Source: Pseudomonadota bacterium (GTDB lineage: Bacteria; Pseudomonadota; Alphaproteobacteria; Acetobacterales; Acetobacteraceae). Taken from it: DNA of 64,000 nt. Within the stretch, counting starts at the first letter, position 1; every line of letters begins with the position of its first letter. The position numbers were made by a program, and so were the translations under genes. The notes beneath the pieces are model-generated. The model saw only the letters and a program-made list of their open reading frames with translations, did no database searches and was not told the DNA's origin. Of the stretch, positions 53,101 through 63,889 are shown in pieces. The stretch is from contig JAKAEC010000003.1 of the NCBI GenBank assembly GCA_021818425.1, forward strand, positions 1-64,000, read 5' to 3'.

Positions 53101-54602
53101 GCGGCGATGTCAGAACCGCTATCTTCCGGGCCACGCGGCTCCTCGTCTGTCGCCGCTGGGGAGGCGCCCCGACGGCGAATTAGCATGAAGGCTGGGACAT
53201 TCTCGCCAAAGCCACGCACCTCGGCGTTGCTGTCGCGTTCACGCCGCTCGGGCTTACGGTGCTGGTCGCGCACAGGCCGCCCGACCGGCTCGGCCTTGCG
53301 TTCCTTGTCCGCGCCACCCATTTCACGGTCCCGCTCTCGCTCTCTGTCTTTCTTTGGTCCGCGGCCACGTCTGCGGCCGTCCTCGTCAGACCACTCAGCC
53401 GGGTCCAGCCCCTCAATCACGATGCGCGGAATTGCGCCGCCTGTCAGCTTCTCCACCGCTTCAACCGCCAGCTTGTCGGCCGGTGCCGCCAGCGTATACG
53501 CATGGCCTTCACGCCCAGCGCGACCTGTGCGGCCAATGCGGTGCACATAATCCTCGGCATGGTGCGGCACGTCGAAATTGAACACATGGCTGAGCCCGCC
53601 AATATCGATACCCCGCGCCGCAACATCGGAGCAAACAAGAATCTGTAACTCTCCCGCCTTGAACTTCTCTAGGGTGGCGAAGCGTACGCTTTGCGGCAGG
53701 TCCCCATGGAGGGCACCGACGGCGAAGCTGTGCCTAAGAAGCGATTTGAGCAGAATGTCCACGTCCCGCTTGCGGTTGCAAAACACAATGGCATTCTGCA
53801 CGGCCTCAGCTCGCAGTAGACGGCGCAGCGCCTCGCGCTTGTCATGCTCGTTCACCAGCACTAGGCCGGATTTGATCGTAGTGGCTACGGTCGCCGGGCG
53901 CGAAACACTAATCTGCTTCGGATTACTAAGAAAAGCATCCGCCAGGCGGCGAATTTCCGGAGCCATCGTAGCGGAAAAGAATAGTGTTTGCCGGCTCTGC
54001 GGCAGCAGAGAAACGATGCGTTCGATGTCCGGAATGAAGCCCATATCCAGCATGCGGTCAGCTTCGTCGATTACGAGCACCCGCACATCGCGCAATAGCA
54101 GCCCGCCGCGCTCGAACAAATCAATCAACCGGCCAGGTGTGGCGATCAGCACGTCCACACCCTTGGTTAGCGCCGCCTTCTGGTCCGACATGCTTTCGCC
54201 GCCAATCAGCAGCGCATGGTTAAGCTTTAGGTTCTTGCCGTATTGGACAAAATTTTCTGCCACCTGCAAAGCTAGCTCGCGCGTCGGCTCCAAAATTAGC
54301 GAACGCGGCATCCTCGCGCGGGCCCGAGAGCCGGCTAGAATATCAAGCATCGGCAGGGTAAAACTAGCGGTCTTACCAGTGCCAGTCTGCGCCACACCCA
54401 ACACATCCTGCCCCATCAGAACAACGGGAATGGCTTGCGCCTGAATGGGCGTAGGCTTGGAATACCCCTTCTCTGCCAGCGCCTTCAGGATAGGTTCCGA
54501 AAGACCCAGCGCCGCGAAATCTGTGACCTCGGCTTGGGTCTGTTCTACCTCCGGCAGAATGGCTAGCGTTTCGGGTTGTTCAGCGTCGTTTATGTCTGGC
54601 AA
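53097..54602 (-). CDS. DEAD-box RNA helicase (RhlE-like)
   Basis: AQTGTGKTASF, VIDEADRMLDMGF, SATMAPEI, HRIGRTGRAG; charged C-terminal tail. Confidence 0.93.
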   Translation of the reverse strand: MPDINDAEQPETLAILPEVEQTQAEVTDFAALGLSEPILKALAEKGYSKPTPIQAQAIPVVLMGQDVLGVAQTGTGKTASFTLPMLDILAGSRARARMPRSLILEPTRELALQVAENFVQYGKNLKLNHALLIGGESMSDQKAALTKGVDVLIATPGRLIDLFERGGLLLRDVRVLVIDEADRMLDMGFIPDIERIVSLLPQSRQTLFFSATMAPEIRRLADAFLSNPKQISVSRPATVATTIKSGLVLVNEHDKREALRRLLRAEAVQNAIVFCNRKRDVDILLKSLLRHSFAVGALHGDLPQSVRFATLEKFKAGELQILVCSDVAARGIDIGGLSHVFNFDVPHHAEDYVHRIGRTGRAGREGHAYTLAAPADKLAVEAVEKLTGGAIPRIVIEGLDPAEWSDEDGRRRGRGPKKDRERERDREMGGADKERKAEPVGRPVRDQHRKPERRERDSNAEVRGFGENVPAFMLIRRRGASPAATDEEPRGPEDSGSDIAA

Positions 54603-54697
54603 AAACTAGGTCTCTCGTGGTCGGTGGCGCAGCATCGCGCCGAGCGCGGATAGCGCCCAGGTAATTGCGCTCCGTATCGGCAATGATTGCCGCAAAG

Positions 54698-55123
54698 TCA
54701 AGGATCGCAGCAGGAATTAACCAATTTCGGTGGATCCAGCGCGTCCAGAATTGGGCAATCGGGCCTGTCATCGCCATGACAGCTGGCGGCAAGGTGCTTC
54801 AGCGTACGGCTCATCGCCTCCAGCTCGGCAGCTTTCTGGTCCAGCTCCTCAACATGCCGCAGCGCAATCGCCTTTACTTCAGCCGAGCTACGCGCCTTAT
54901 CCCGCCAGAGAGAGAGAAGTTGGCGGATATCCTCAAAGGAAAAACCTAGATCGCGCGACCGGCGGATAAAGCCTAACTCATGCAGCTCCGCCTCGCTGTA
55001 ATGGCGGTAGCGGTTTTCGGTGCGCCGAGGCGCCTTTATCAGACCTATGCTCTCGTAATGCCGGATCATTTTCGCGGAAACGCCAGTAATAGCCGAAGCC
55101 TGGGCAATCGTCACCAAATTCAT
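54698..55123 (-). CDS. cueR: MerR-family Cu(I)-responsive regulator CueR
   Basis: HTH VTIAQASAITGVSAKMIRHYESIGLI; C-terminal CHGDDRPDCPIL metal loop. Confidence 0.88.
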   Translation of the reverse strand: MNLVTIAQASAITGVSAKMIRHYESIGLIKAPRRTENRYRHYSEAELHELGFIRRSRDLGFSFEDIRQLLSLWRDKARSSAEVKAIALRHVEELDQKAAELEAMSRTLKHLAASCHGDDRPDCPILDALDPPKLVNSCCDP

Positions 55124-55656
55124 ACCACCCTCCAGTGCCGCAACCGCAGCGCATTGCCTAGCACCAAAGTAAGGAGGCTGCCATGGCTTGGCCCGCCATA
55201 GTCGGGCTGAGCAGCCCAAATTCCTTCGCGGCGGAATACCAAGTACATTGTAGATCAGCGCCTAGAACAGCCCTTGCGTCAGAATCCGCGACCTATGGCA
55301 GGCAAGATCCAGCGCCGCCAGGGCTAGAACCAAGCCCGTCTTCAACGACGAAATGGACGCTACCTCAATTCCCCCATCCGGCCCTGTCCCATCGCCATGC
55401 CGACATCGGCGGCTGCCAATACGGCGGCATCGTTGATGCCATCGCCCAACATCGCCACGTGCCGCCGCTCTTGGCAGAAAGTATCGATAATTTCACGTTT
55501 TCGGTCAGGCGATGCCGCGACCGCCACGCCGCCTTGCGGTCCGCCGTTAGCAGCAGCGCTTCTATGCCTACGGCTGCCAAACGCCGCGCAGTTGGCGCAG
55601 GTTATGCTGCCAATCGCGAGTTCGGTCTGCTTGAGAGATGAAGTTACCCGGTCCAT
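55120..55656 (-). pseudogene. copA: copA-type Cu+ P-type ATPase pseudogene with internal deletions and frameshifts
   Basis: Fragments in shifting frames: LAIGSITCANCA, AVGIEALLLTADRKAA, HVAMLGDGINDAAVLAAADVGMAMGQG, ALIYNVLGIP, LLSPTMAGQAMAASLLTLVLGNALRLRHWRVV*; no DKTGT or CPC motif found. Confidence 0.85.
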
Positions 55657-55669
55657 GGTCCATCATATG

Positions 55670-55690
55670 ACCTTTCTATTATAGGGAGGT
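55670..55690. promoter_or_regulatory. Candidate CueR/MerR-type dyad between copA remnant and copZ-like gene
   Basis: ACCTTTC-TATTATA-GGGAGGT, imperfect 7-N7-7 dyad resembling ACCTTCC-N7-GGAAGGT. Confidence 0.4.
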
Positions 55691-55756
55691 TAGCACCTTG
55701 ACGTTGCTATTGTTGGGAACTTTATAAAACGTGACCATTCCCTCACGGAGCAAGGC

Positions 55757-55969
55757 ATGACCAACTCACCTTTTCGCTTCACAGTCCCTGATATGGATTG
55801 CGGCGGCTGCGTACGCTCTATTACCGAGGCCATTCAAAGGGTTGACGCCACCGCGAAGGTGCAAGCCGACCTGGATACCAAGCTGGTGAGTGTCGGCGGC
55901 ACGGCCGATGCGGCAGTCTACGCTGGCGCGATCCAAAGTGCCGGGTTCGACGTTGAGGAAGCCATCTGA
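55757..55969 (+). CDS. Heavy-metal-associated (HMA) domain protein, CopZ-like
   Basis: FTVPDMDCGGCVRSITEAIQRVDATAKVQADLDTKLVSV; CGGC metal site. Confidence 0.85.
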   Translation: MTNSPFRFTVPDMDCGGCVRSITEAIQRVDATAKVQADLDTKLVSVGGTADAAVYAGAIQSAGFDVEEAI

Positions 55970-55987
55970 GCTACTTTCATACCAGGT

Positions 55988-57724
55988 TCACTGTGCCCCT
56001 TGAAGCTGAAGCGACAGCATATCCCGGTACGGCCCGACGCGGCGTGCCAGCGCATCCGGGGGTCCTTCGTCCAAAATTACCCCGCTATCCATTACCACAA
56101 TGCGATCGAAATCCCTCAGCGTGGAAAGCCGATGTGCGACGGCAATCACCGTGCGGCCCCGGGCCAGTTCCGCTAACGCCATCTGCACTGTGGCCTCCGA
56201 CTCGGAATCCAATGCGGATGTCGCCTCATCCAGTACCAAAATCGGCGCATCCCGCAGAAAGGCCCGTGCAATCGCCAAACGCTGACGCTGCCCACCTGAA
56301 AGCCGCAAGCCGCGCTCACCCACCATTGTATCGTAACCTTCTGGCAACGCCTCAATGAACTCTGCCGCATAGGCCGCGCGCACCGCCTCCCTCACCTCCT
56401 CATCGCTGGCTTCGGGCTTTCCGTAGCGAACATTCTCCCTTACCGAGCGATGAAACATCTGCACGTCCTGTGAGACAACGGAAATGGCGGAAGCAAGGCT
56501 CAGCCGCCGCACATGGCAAATCTCCTGGCCGTCAATCAGGATATGCCCCGAATCCGGATCATATTGCCGCTGCAGCAGGGCTAGCAGGCTGGATTTGCCT
56601 GAGCCAGATTTCCCCACCAGCCCGACATGCTCCCCGGCCCTAATCTCCAGCGAAACATCACGCAATGCCGGCTGACCGCCGCCATACCCGAAGCTGACAT
56701 TCCGAAAGGAAATCGCGCCGCGCGGCTGCACTAAGCCTTGGGCATGTGGTGCGTCTGGCATGTCATGCGGGATCAGCAGCGCCTGCAACGCCTCCGCCAG
56801 TCTGGCCCAGTCCTGCACCATATCCACCAGCGCTACAGCCAAATCCCGAGTACCATGCAGCACGGTGAAACCGAGGCTCACTACAAGCACAACGTCACCC
56901 GCGGTTGCAGTGCCAACTTGCCAGCGCCGGATGATCCAATACAGTAGCCCGGCCGTCAGTACGGCCGTGGTCAGCGCGTGCAGAATACGAATTTTCTCAA
57001 GATAGCGCAGGCTGGCGCTCCGTGCCCGCATTTCACTACCCACTTCCTGCTCGAAATGCCGCGCCTCACGTAACGTGGCGCCAAAGGCGCGCACCACGCC
57101 CACATTATTAATCACATCTACAAGCTGCCCGTCCACAGACGCTGCCGCCTGAGCATAATGGTGGTTGAGATGCCGCCCCTTCCAGGCCATGCGCCCCAGC
57201 ACCACCCCTAAATGCAAAGATACTATAATCAGCGCCACACCCATCATCGGTACAACGCAACCGATTGTTACCACGGAACCAAGCACCGCGATCAAAGGTG
57301 GCAGCACATTCCAGGCTATCACACTCTCAATTCGGAACACGGCATTGCCGGTGGCTGAAATGCGGCCCGCCAACATGCCTGAACGGCGACTCACAAAAAA
57401 TCCGGTGGAATGGCCAAGCACGTGGTTGAACAAGAATTTTCTTAAATCTCCTGTTACCTCCACAAATGTTCTTGCAGCCACCCAGCCGCCAATGCGCCAA
57501 GACAGGTTGTCCAATGCGATCAAACCAGCCAGCAGTCCAAAAGCGCTCCACACCATGGGTACATCATGCCTGGCCATCACATCCACTAGATTCTTGACGG
57601 CGTATTGCGACATGACTGAACAACCAACACCAACAAAAATCGAGGTCAGCACAACAAAATGCGCAAACCGATGAGGGCCGATCATGCGCAGCAGGAACCA
57701 GAACGGTCTTTTTTCAAGATTCAT
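55988..57724 (-). CDS. ABC transporter, fused permease and ATP-binding protein
   Basis: TM domain plus GLVGKSGSGKSSLLALLQRQYDPDSG, LSGGQRQRLAIARAFL, LVLDEATSALDSESE. Confidence 0.93.
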   Translation of the reverse strand: MNLEKRPFWFLLRMIGPHRFAHFVVLTSIFVGVGCSVMSQYAVKNLVDVMARHDVPMVWSAFGLLAGLIALDNLSWRIGGWVAARTFVEVTGDLRKFLFNHVLGHSTGFFVSRRSGMLAGRISATGNAVFRIESVIAWNVLPPLIAVLGSVVTIGCVVPMMGVALIIVSLHLGVVLGRMAWKGRHLNHHYAQAAASVDGQLVDVINNVGVVRAFGATLREARHFEQEVGSEMRARSASLRYLEKIRILHALTTAVLTAGLLYWIIRRWQVGTATAGDVVLVVSLGFTVLHGTRDLAVALVDMVQDWARLAEALQALLIPHDMPDAPHAQGLVQPRGAISFRNVSFGYGGGQPALRDVSLEIRAGEHVGLVGKSGSGKSSLLALLQRQYDPDSGHILIDGQEICHVRRLSLASAISVVSQDVQMFHRSVRENVRYGKPEASDEEVREAVRAAYAAEFIEALPEGYDTMVGERGLRLSGGQRQRLAIARAFLRDAPILVLDEATSALDSESEATVQMALAELARGRTVIAVAHRLSTLRDFDRIVVMDSGVILDEGPPDALARRVGPYRDMLSLQLQGAQ

Positions 57725-57880
57725 AAAAAACCTTTTCCGATAAATCCTCTGTAAAATTCAGACAAAAAACAACAATAATGAAATTGCGCCATATTGATGA
57801 CACGCCCGCCTTATTGAAGCCACATCAAGCTGCGTAGCTCCGTCTCAGCATCTCTCTCGACAAAGAAAGGCCGACAGGAC

Positions 57881-58930
57881 ATGCGCATTGCTCAAATCGC
57901 TCCTCTCCACGAGGCGGTACCGCCAAAGCTCTACGGAGGGACGGAGCGGGTTGTATCCTATCTAACCGAAGAGTTAGTCGACATGGGCCACGATGTGACG
58001 CTCTTCGCCAGCGGAGACTCGATCACGAAGGCCAAGCTTAAAGCCGCCTGGCCGCAAGCCTTGCGGCTGGACCCCAGCCTACGCGACCGGTTGGCCCCAC
58101 AGTTCCTTCTACTGGAAAAAGTGTATGAACACGCACATGAGTTCGACGTTCTGCATTTCCACATTGATTATTTTCCTGCCTCTCTCTTCTCCCGACAAAA
58201 CACGCCCTTCCTCACCACGCTGCACGGACGGCTTGATCTGCCTGAGCTTGGCCCGGTGTACGGTAACCTGCCGCCGCAGAACATCGTAGCAATTTCAGAG
58301 TCACAGAGCCGACCGCTGCGGGAGGCAAATTTTATTGCCACCATACATCATGGTTTGCCTGTTAACCTGCTATGTCCTCAGCCCGTACCTCAGGACTATG
58401 TCGCCTTCCTCGGTCGTATTTGTCCTGAAAAGCGCGCCGATCGCGCTATCCGTATCGCGCGGCAGGCCGGCGTTCGCCTGAAGCTCGCGGCAAAGATTGA
58501 TGCTGTTGATGCCGACTATCATGCCCAGGTGATTGCCCCCATGCTTGGCCCCGACGCCGAGCTGATTGGTGAAATTTCAGACCGTGAGAAATCGTCTTTC
58601 CTATCCGGCGCCAAAGCATTACTGATGCCGATCGATTGGCCGGAGCCGTTCGGCTTGGTGATGATTGAAGCCATGGCCTGCGGTACGCCAGTAATCGCCT
58701 ATGATCATGGCTCCGTTCCCGAAATTATCGAAGATGGAGTCACCGGCTTTATTGTTAAGAACGAGCAGGAAGCTGTAGCTGCGCTGAAGAAGGCTGAGGA
58801 ATTGAATCGCAAGCTCATCCGTCAGCGTTTCGAGGTTCGCTTCTCGGCCCGCAGAATGGCACAGGATTATGTCAAGACCTATGAATCTCTGCTCGCCATA
58901 GGTCGGCCTAAGCTACGTTTGGTACAATAA
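57881..58930 (+). CDS. Glycosyltransferase family 4
   Basis: PPKLYGGTERVVSYLTEELVDMGHDVTLFASGDS, EPFGLVMIEAMACGTPVIAYDHGSVPEII. Confidence 0.91.
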   Translation: MRIAQIAPLHEAVPPKLYGGTERVVSYLTEELVDMGHDVTLFASGDSITKAKLKAAWPQALRLDPSLRDRLAPQFLLLEKVYEHAHEFDVLHFHIDYFPASLFSRQNTPFLTTLHGRLDLPELGPVYGNLPPQNIVAISESQSRPLREANFIATIHHGLPVNLLCPQPVPQDYVAFLGRICPEKRADRAIRIARQAGVRLKLAAKIDAVDADYHAQVIAPMLGPDAELIGEISDREKSSFLSGAKALLMPIDWPEPFGLVMIEAMACGTPVIAYDHGSVPEIIEDGVTGFIVKNEQEAVAALKKAEELNRKLIRQRFEVRFSARRMAQDYVKTYESLLAIGRPKLRLVQ

Positions 58931-58938
58931 ATTCAAAG

Positions 58939-58970
58939 AACTGGCGGCCTCGGGCCGCCAGTTCTTCTTC
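58939..58970 (+). terminator. Terminator after GT4 gene
   Basis: AACTGGCGGCC-TCG-GGCCGCCAGTT then CTTCTTC. Confidence 0.7.
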
Positions 58971-60159
58971 GGGAACCCCGATCTAATAACTCATTTTCCT
59001 AATTTCAGGATTCAGATTCTCTAATGCATAAGCACGTTCTCAAATATATCTAGTAATAGCAAAACAGCCGGTCATAAAGATTTTTTATCACCCTTGCGAA
59101 GGAAGCAGTGCGTGAGCTGTGCGCATTCTCTTTAAAACGAGATACCGAACGAGTTGAACTCGACCAAACAAAATCAAGAAGCGTTTAAACTCAAAACCTG
59201 CATGTCGCGGCCATGTCTTCATAACCTCTTCTTAAACAACACAATTTTTGATGTTGTGTATAATGGCAAATCGAATCGGCGTTCAGATTATAATGTTGGG
59301 CAATGCTTCCTAGCTGCGCTGTGCAGAAATAATCATGGATTAGGTGGCTTGAATAAACGGAAAGTACCACATCAAGCAGATGCCACCGCAAATGAACCGC
59401 CGGCCATTGCTGATCGCCCATCCAAAATTCCGCCGACGCATCTGCACACGTCAGTTCCCGGGACGTAATCTGCATATTATCATCGATGAATAAAAATACG
59501 TTGAAATCCAAAACTTTCAGATGCACGCTCAGCATCCGTTCAATCAGCGTAACGCATTTACACAGAATGCCAAGAATGAACACTGGCTACGGGCTGCTTA
59601 TGCACAAAGGGGCAGTTGTAATCTTCGCCAAACGATACTGGATGAATAGCACTAGCAACAACGCCATCGTACCAGCTGCCAATTCGGTGGGTCAATTGCA
59701 TCCGCACAGTCCCACCGCAGGTCTCTAGTCCGCCTCGAAACAGGCGGACGTCTCCTCATAACTGCAAACTTAATCGAGCCCTCTCGGACGACCATAGCCT
59801 GAGCCAACCTGTCCTCGGCTAACTAAGAGTCTCCATTGCGCTTCAGCCACAAGAACACGATTATGCGCTTGATCTGCGCACAGACTGGTTGCCCGGAAAA
59901 ACCACCTCCGCTGCATCCAGCAATTCCAAGGCGCGGTTCACAGACTTCTTCAGCGTCGCCGCACGACGGGCCAACACCTCGACCCACGTCCGCTGCGGCT
60001 CAAGAAGATTGCTCGCCTGAAACCGACTCAAAATGACGAAACCAAGCTCACAGCAACCCACGCACTGCTGGCCGGAGCGACAAGCGCAAAGACAAACACC
60101 AAGTATTGGAGCAATTGTGACGAACTCCACCTTGGTCAACTAGCTAAGATATAATCGCG

Positions 60160-60570
60160 CTACCGCCCAACCCAGGATGGCGGATCGCTGGCAGGAAACG
60201 TACCCTTCCCGGTTTCATCAACGATATCCAACTTACCTACTGCGCCATGCCGAATCGGCGGCCTAAATTGCACAAGGCACTTCACCCCATCCGCATCGGT
60301 AATTTCTATACCCCGCAGTTGCCCTTCTTCATTGTCAGCATAGGCCAGCTTCGGATTATGGATGATATGCTCAAGCGCCGTCAGCATGATGACAAGAATA
60401 TCGTTCTTTTTGTCATAACTAATGCCGTTAAGACGCTGCCACTCTACCTCAACCTGGCTGCCAAGCTTCAAGGAGGATATCCTGACCTCTGCCTGTACGC
60501 CTTTCAAAACCTTGGACAGCTGGTCAAAATACGCCGCCCAACCGGCCTTGCCCACTTGCTCCGTGCCCAT
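60160..60570 (-). CDS. DUF5335-like protein
   Basis: WAAYFDQLSKVLKGVQAEVRISSLKLGSQVEVEWQRLNGISYDKKNDILVI; C-terminal GTFPASDPPSW. Confidence 0.7.
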   Translation of the reverse strand: MGTEQVGKAGWAAYFDQLSKVLKGVQAEVRISSLKLGSQVEVEWQRLNGISYDKKNDILVIMLTALEHIIHNPKLAYADNEEGQLRGIEITDADGVKCLVQFRPPIRHGAVGKLDIVDETGKGTFPASDPPSWVGR

Positions 60571-61066
60571 TTTGGTTCCCCTTCCTGTAAAACCAGGTCT
60601 GGATGGCTAGAGCCGAATGACATAAGACGAATACTCATCTTATGTCTGAATCCGCCTCTGAGTTATAAATATAGGGCGATTTGGACGTCCGCGGGCCCGG
60701 CCAAGGGGGGGCTCGGCAGACGTTATCGCACTCTAAGAGGTAATACGTCGCGTTGCGCTTTCCAGGGGCATTGAGATTGCCCTACAGTTGGTTTCTGCTC
60801 GGCGCTTTTCAGCAACAGAGTACAAGGCCAACTTGTGCACCACCGCGAACGTGGGGCACAGCATAACACAGCTACCCCGCCGGTGCTGCTCATACGTTCG
60901 TGCCGAATTATTGCGGCGAGCAAGGCTTCCGCCATCAGGATTACGGCCGTATCCATGGCACGGGTATGGCTCTGGCAGATGGCCTGAAGCACAAACGCCG
61001 CCCCGCCAGAGCGGCAGGCAGCTTGTAAGCAGTCTGAGAGCGCCGTAAGGCGCCGTTGTTTTGTTT

Positions 61067-63409
61067 TTAATGTGCCTCTTCTGGTGCCTTCTCGTCGTCG
61101 CCATCACCCTCAGATTCGGGCTTGGGCAAAGCCAAAGCTGGCGCTTCTGAGATGTCGAAGGCTAGCTTGCCATCCTTCAGGCTCACCCTCACCGCACCAC
61201 CCTTCACCAGCTTGCCGAACAGCAATTCCTCGGCCAGCGGCTTTTTGATGAACTCCTGGATTACCCTTCCCAGCGGCCGCGCGCCATAAAGCGGCTCATA
61301 ACCACGCTCGGCTAGGAACTCCTTGGCAGCAGAAGAAAGCTCGATGGTGACGTTGCGATCAGCCAACTGCGCTTCCAGCTGCATCACGAATTTCTCCACC
61401 ACGCGGCCCACGATCTCCGGCGTCAGTGCCGCGAAGGGGATGATCGCATCCAACCGATTCCGGAATTCTGGGGTAAACAGCTTCTTCACAGCGTCCTCGT
61501 CCTCGCCCACCCGCATTTGCTTGCCAAAGCCAATGCCGGGCTTTTGCATGTCTGCTGCACCGGCATTAGTGGTCATGATGAGAATCACGTTACGAAAATC
61601 TACCTGCTTACCGTTATGGTCGGTCAGCTTTCCATGATCCATGATCTGCAGCAGTATGTTGAACAGATCCGGATGCGCCTTCTCAATCTCATCCAGTAGC
61701 AACACGCAATGCGGGTGCTGGTCGATGGCGTCCGTTAGCATACCCCCCTGATCGAACCCGACGTAGCCAGGCGGGGCACCAATTAGACGCGAAACCGAGT
61801 GTCGCTCCATATACTCAGACATATCGAAGCGCGTCAGTTCGATGCCTAGCGTGCTGGCCAACTGCCTCGCCACCTCGGTCTTGCCAACACCGGTCGGGCC
61901 GGAAAATAAATAGTTGCCAATCGGCTTTTCCGGGTCGCGCAAGCCGGCGCGAGAAAGCTTCATCGCGGCCGACAGCGCCTCGATTGCGGTGTTCTGCCCG
62001 AATACCATCGCCTTCAAATCGCGCTCCAGGTGGCGCAAAACCTCCTTGTCGTCGGTGGAAACCGATTTGGGCGGGATTCGCGCGATCTTGGAAACCATGT
62101 CCTCTACATCCTTCAAGGTCACGGTCTTACGACGCTTGTTCTCTGGCAACAGCATCCGCGCAGCACCCGCTTCATCGATTACGTCGATCGCTTTGTCCGG
62201 CAGTTTGCGGTCGTTGATGTACTTGGCCGAGAGCTCCACTGCGGCGCGGATGGCATCGTCTGTGTAGCGCACCTTGTGATGCTTCTCATATGCAGTCTTG
62301 AGCCCGCGCAAAATCTTCACTGTATCCTCGATCGATGGCTCATTCACATCGATCTTCTGGAAACGCCGTACTAGAGCACGATCTTTCTCAAAGTAATTAC
62401 GGAACTCCTTGTAGGTGGTGGAACCGATGCAACGCAACGTGCCCTGGGCAAGGGCAGGCTTCAGCAGGTTGGAGGCATCCATTGCCCCACCGGAAGTAGC
62501 ACCGGCGCCGATCACCGTATGGATCTCATCGATGAACAGGATAGAACCAGGATTGGCCTCCATCTCAGTCACGACCGCCTTCAACCTCTCTTCGAAATCG
62601 CCTCGGTAGCGCGTACCGGCCAGCAACGCTCCCATATCCAGCGCATAAATGGTGGCGTCCAGAAGCACCTCTGGCACATCAGCGTCAATGATGCGCTTCG
62701 CCAGCCCTTCGGCGATGGCGGTCTTGCCTACGCCAGGGTCACCCACATAAAGCGGGTTGTTCTTGGTACGACGGCAAAGAATTTGGATCGTTCGCTCAAT
62801 CTCGTGCTCGCGTCCGATCAGTGGGTCGATTTTCCCTTCCTTAGCCTTCTTGTTGAGGTTGATACAGTAGGTAGAAAGCGCATCCTGCCCGCGCTTGGCG
62901 TTACTCTTCTCCTCGCGCTCACCTGCTTCGTGCGACTCGGCCGAGCCAGCAGGCGGGCGCGGCGCGGACTTGCCTGGGCTCTTAGCGATGCCATGGGAGA
63001 TAAAATTCACTGCATCCAGTCGGGTCATGTCCTGCAACTGCAGAAAATACACGGCATGGCTCTCACGTTCAGAGAACAACGCCACAAGCACATTCGCACC
63101 CGTTACCTCATCCCGCCCCGACGACTGCACATGAATGGCTGCGCGCTGCACTACCCGCTGAAACCCGGCAGTGGGCTTAGGATCCCCGCCCCGATCGGTC
63201 GCAAGGCCCGCCAGATCCTTGTCCAGAAACTCGGTTAGATCCTTCTTAAGCTTCTCAATATCCACTCCGCAGGCGCGCAACACCGTCAGCGCGTCCGGAT
63301 CGTCCACGAGTCCGAGCAATAAGTGCTCAAGTGTGGCATATTCATGTTTCCGGTCGGCGGCCAAGGACAGGGCACGATGGAGAGTCTGTTCTAGGTTGCG
63401 AGACAGCAT
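61067..63409 (-). CDS. clpA: ATP-dependent Clp protease ATP-binding subunit ClpA
   Basis: Clp_N repeats, two AAA domains ([28 protein letters not shown]); adjacent to clpS. Confidence 0.96.
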   Translation of the reverse strand: MLSRNLEQTLHRALSLAADRKHEYATLEHLLLGLVDDPDALTVLRACGVDIEKLKKDLTEFLDKDLAGLATDRGGDPKPTAGFQRVVQRAAIHVQSSGRDEVTGANVLVALFSERESHAVYFLQLQDMTRLDAVNFISHGIAKSPGKSAPRPPAGSAESHEAGEREEKSNAKRGQDALSTYCINLNKKAKEGKIDPLIGREHEIERTIQILCRRTKNNPLYVGDPGVGKTAIAEGLAKRIIDADVPEVLLDATIYALDMGALLAGTRYRGDFEERLKAVVTEMEANPGSILFIDEIHTVIGAGATSGGAMDASNLLKPALAQGTLRCIGSTTYKEFRNYFEKDRALVRRFQKIDVNEPSIEDTVKILRGLKTAYEKHHKVRYTDDAIRAAVELSAKYINDRKLPDKAIDVIDEAGAARMLLPENKRRKTVTLKDVEDMVSKIARIPPKSVSTDDKEVLRHLERDLKAMVFGQNTAIEALSAAMKLSRAGLRDPEKPIGNYLFSGPTGVGKTEVARQLASTLGIELTRFDMSEYMERHSVSRLIGAPPGYVGFDQGGMLTDAIDQHPHCVLLLDEIEKAHPDLFNILLQIMDHGKLTDHNGKQVDFRNVILIMTTNAGAADMQKPGIGFGKQMRVGEDEDAVKKLFTPEFRNRLDAIIPFAALTPEIVGRVVEKFVMQLEAQLADRNVTIELSSAAKEFLAERGYEPLYGARPLGRVIQEFIKKPLAEELLFGKLVKGGAVRVSLKDGKLAFDISEAPALALPKPESEGDGDDEKAPEEAH

Positions 63410-63559
63410 GGATTCAAACCGTTCCTTCACGCCGAAACCCGGCGCTCTCATTTCCGGACATTCTATCTGCCTGTCCTGCTGGCATCCTCATGGCCGAGCC
63501 CGCTATCGTAGCCCTGAACCGTATACTCTTAGATGGGGCGGCAATCGTAAAATAAAGTG

Positions 63560-63889
63560 TCATTCTTTCTCAATCGTGCATTGCAGCGGATGCTGGTTCT
63601 GCCGGGCCAAGTCCATCACCTGGGTCACTTTTGTCTCGGCCACTTCGTATGTGTAAACACCACAAACTCCCACCCCCCGACGATGAACATGCAACATGAT
63701 TTGAGTTGCTTGGTCGCGCGACTTCTGGAAGAAACGCTCCAACACGTGCACCACAAACTCCATCGGCGTATAGTCGTCGTTTAGCATCAGAACCTTATAC
63801 ATCGTGGGCTTGCGCGTCTTCGGGCGTGGCTTCACTACCACGCCTGCATTCGGCCCCTCCGATCCCTTGCGTTTATCGTTCTCATTCAT
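63560..63889 (-). CDS. clpS: ATP-dependent Clp protease adaptor ClpS
   Basis: [61 protein letters not shown]. Confidence 0.96.
   Translation of the reverse strand: MNENDKRKGSEGPNAGVVVKPRPKTRKPTMYKVLMLNDDYTPMEFVVHVLERFFQKSRDQATQIMLHVHRRGVGVCGVYTYEVAETKVTQVMDLARQNQHPLQCTIEKE

Noticed and set aside
53578-54444. 288-aa plus-strand ORF opposite the RhlE-like helicase
   Set aside because: Low-complexity Ser/Arg-rich shadow of a conserved minus-strand gene.
59191-59583. 130-aa minus-strand ORF as a real gene
   Set aside because: No recognisable motif, atypical Cys/His-rich composition, lower-GC gene-poor tract; left only as part of a region to check.
61040-61066. Hairpin GCGCC-GTAA-GGCGC followed by T-runs at the clpA end
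   Set aside because: The T-rich side is on the plus strand while clpA is on minus and no plus-strand gene is supported upstream, so a terminator call is not secure.
60733-61107. Minus-strand ORFs between the DUF5335-like gene and clpA
   Set aside because: Overlap the clpA 3' end and show no recognisable domain.
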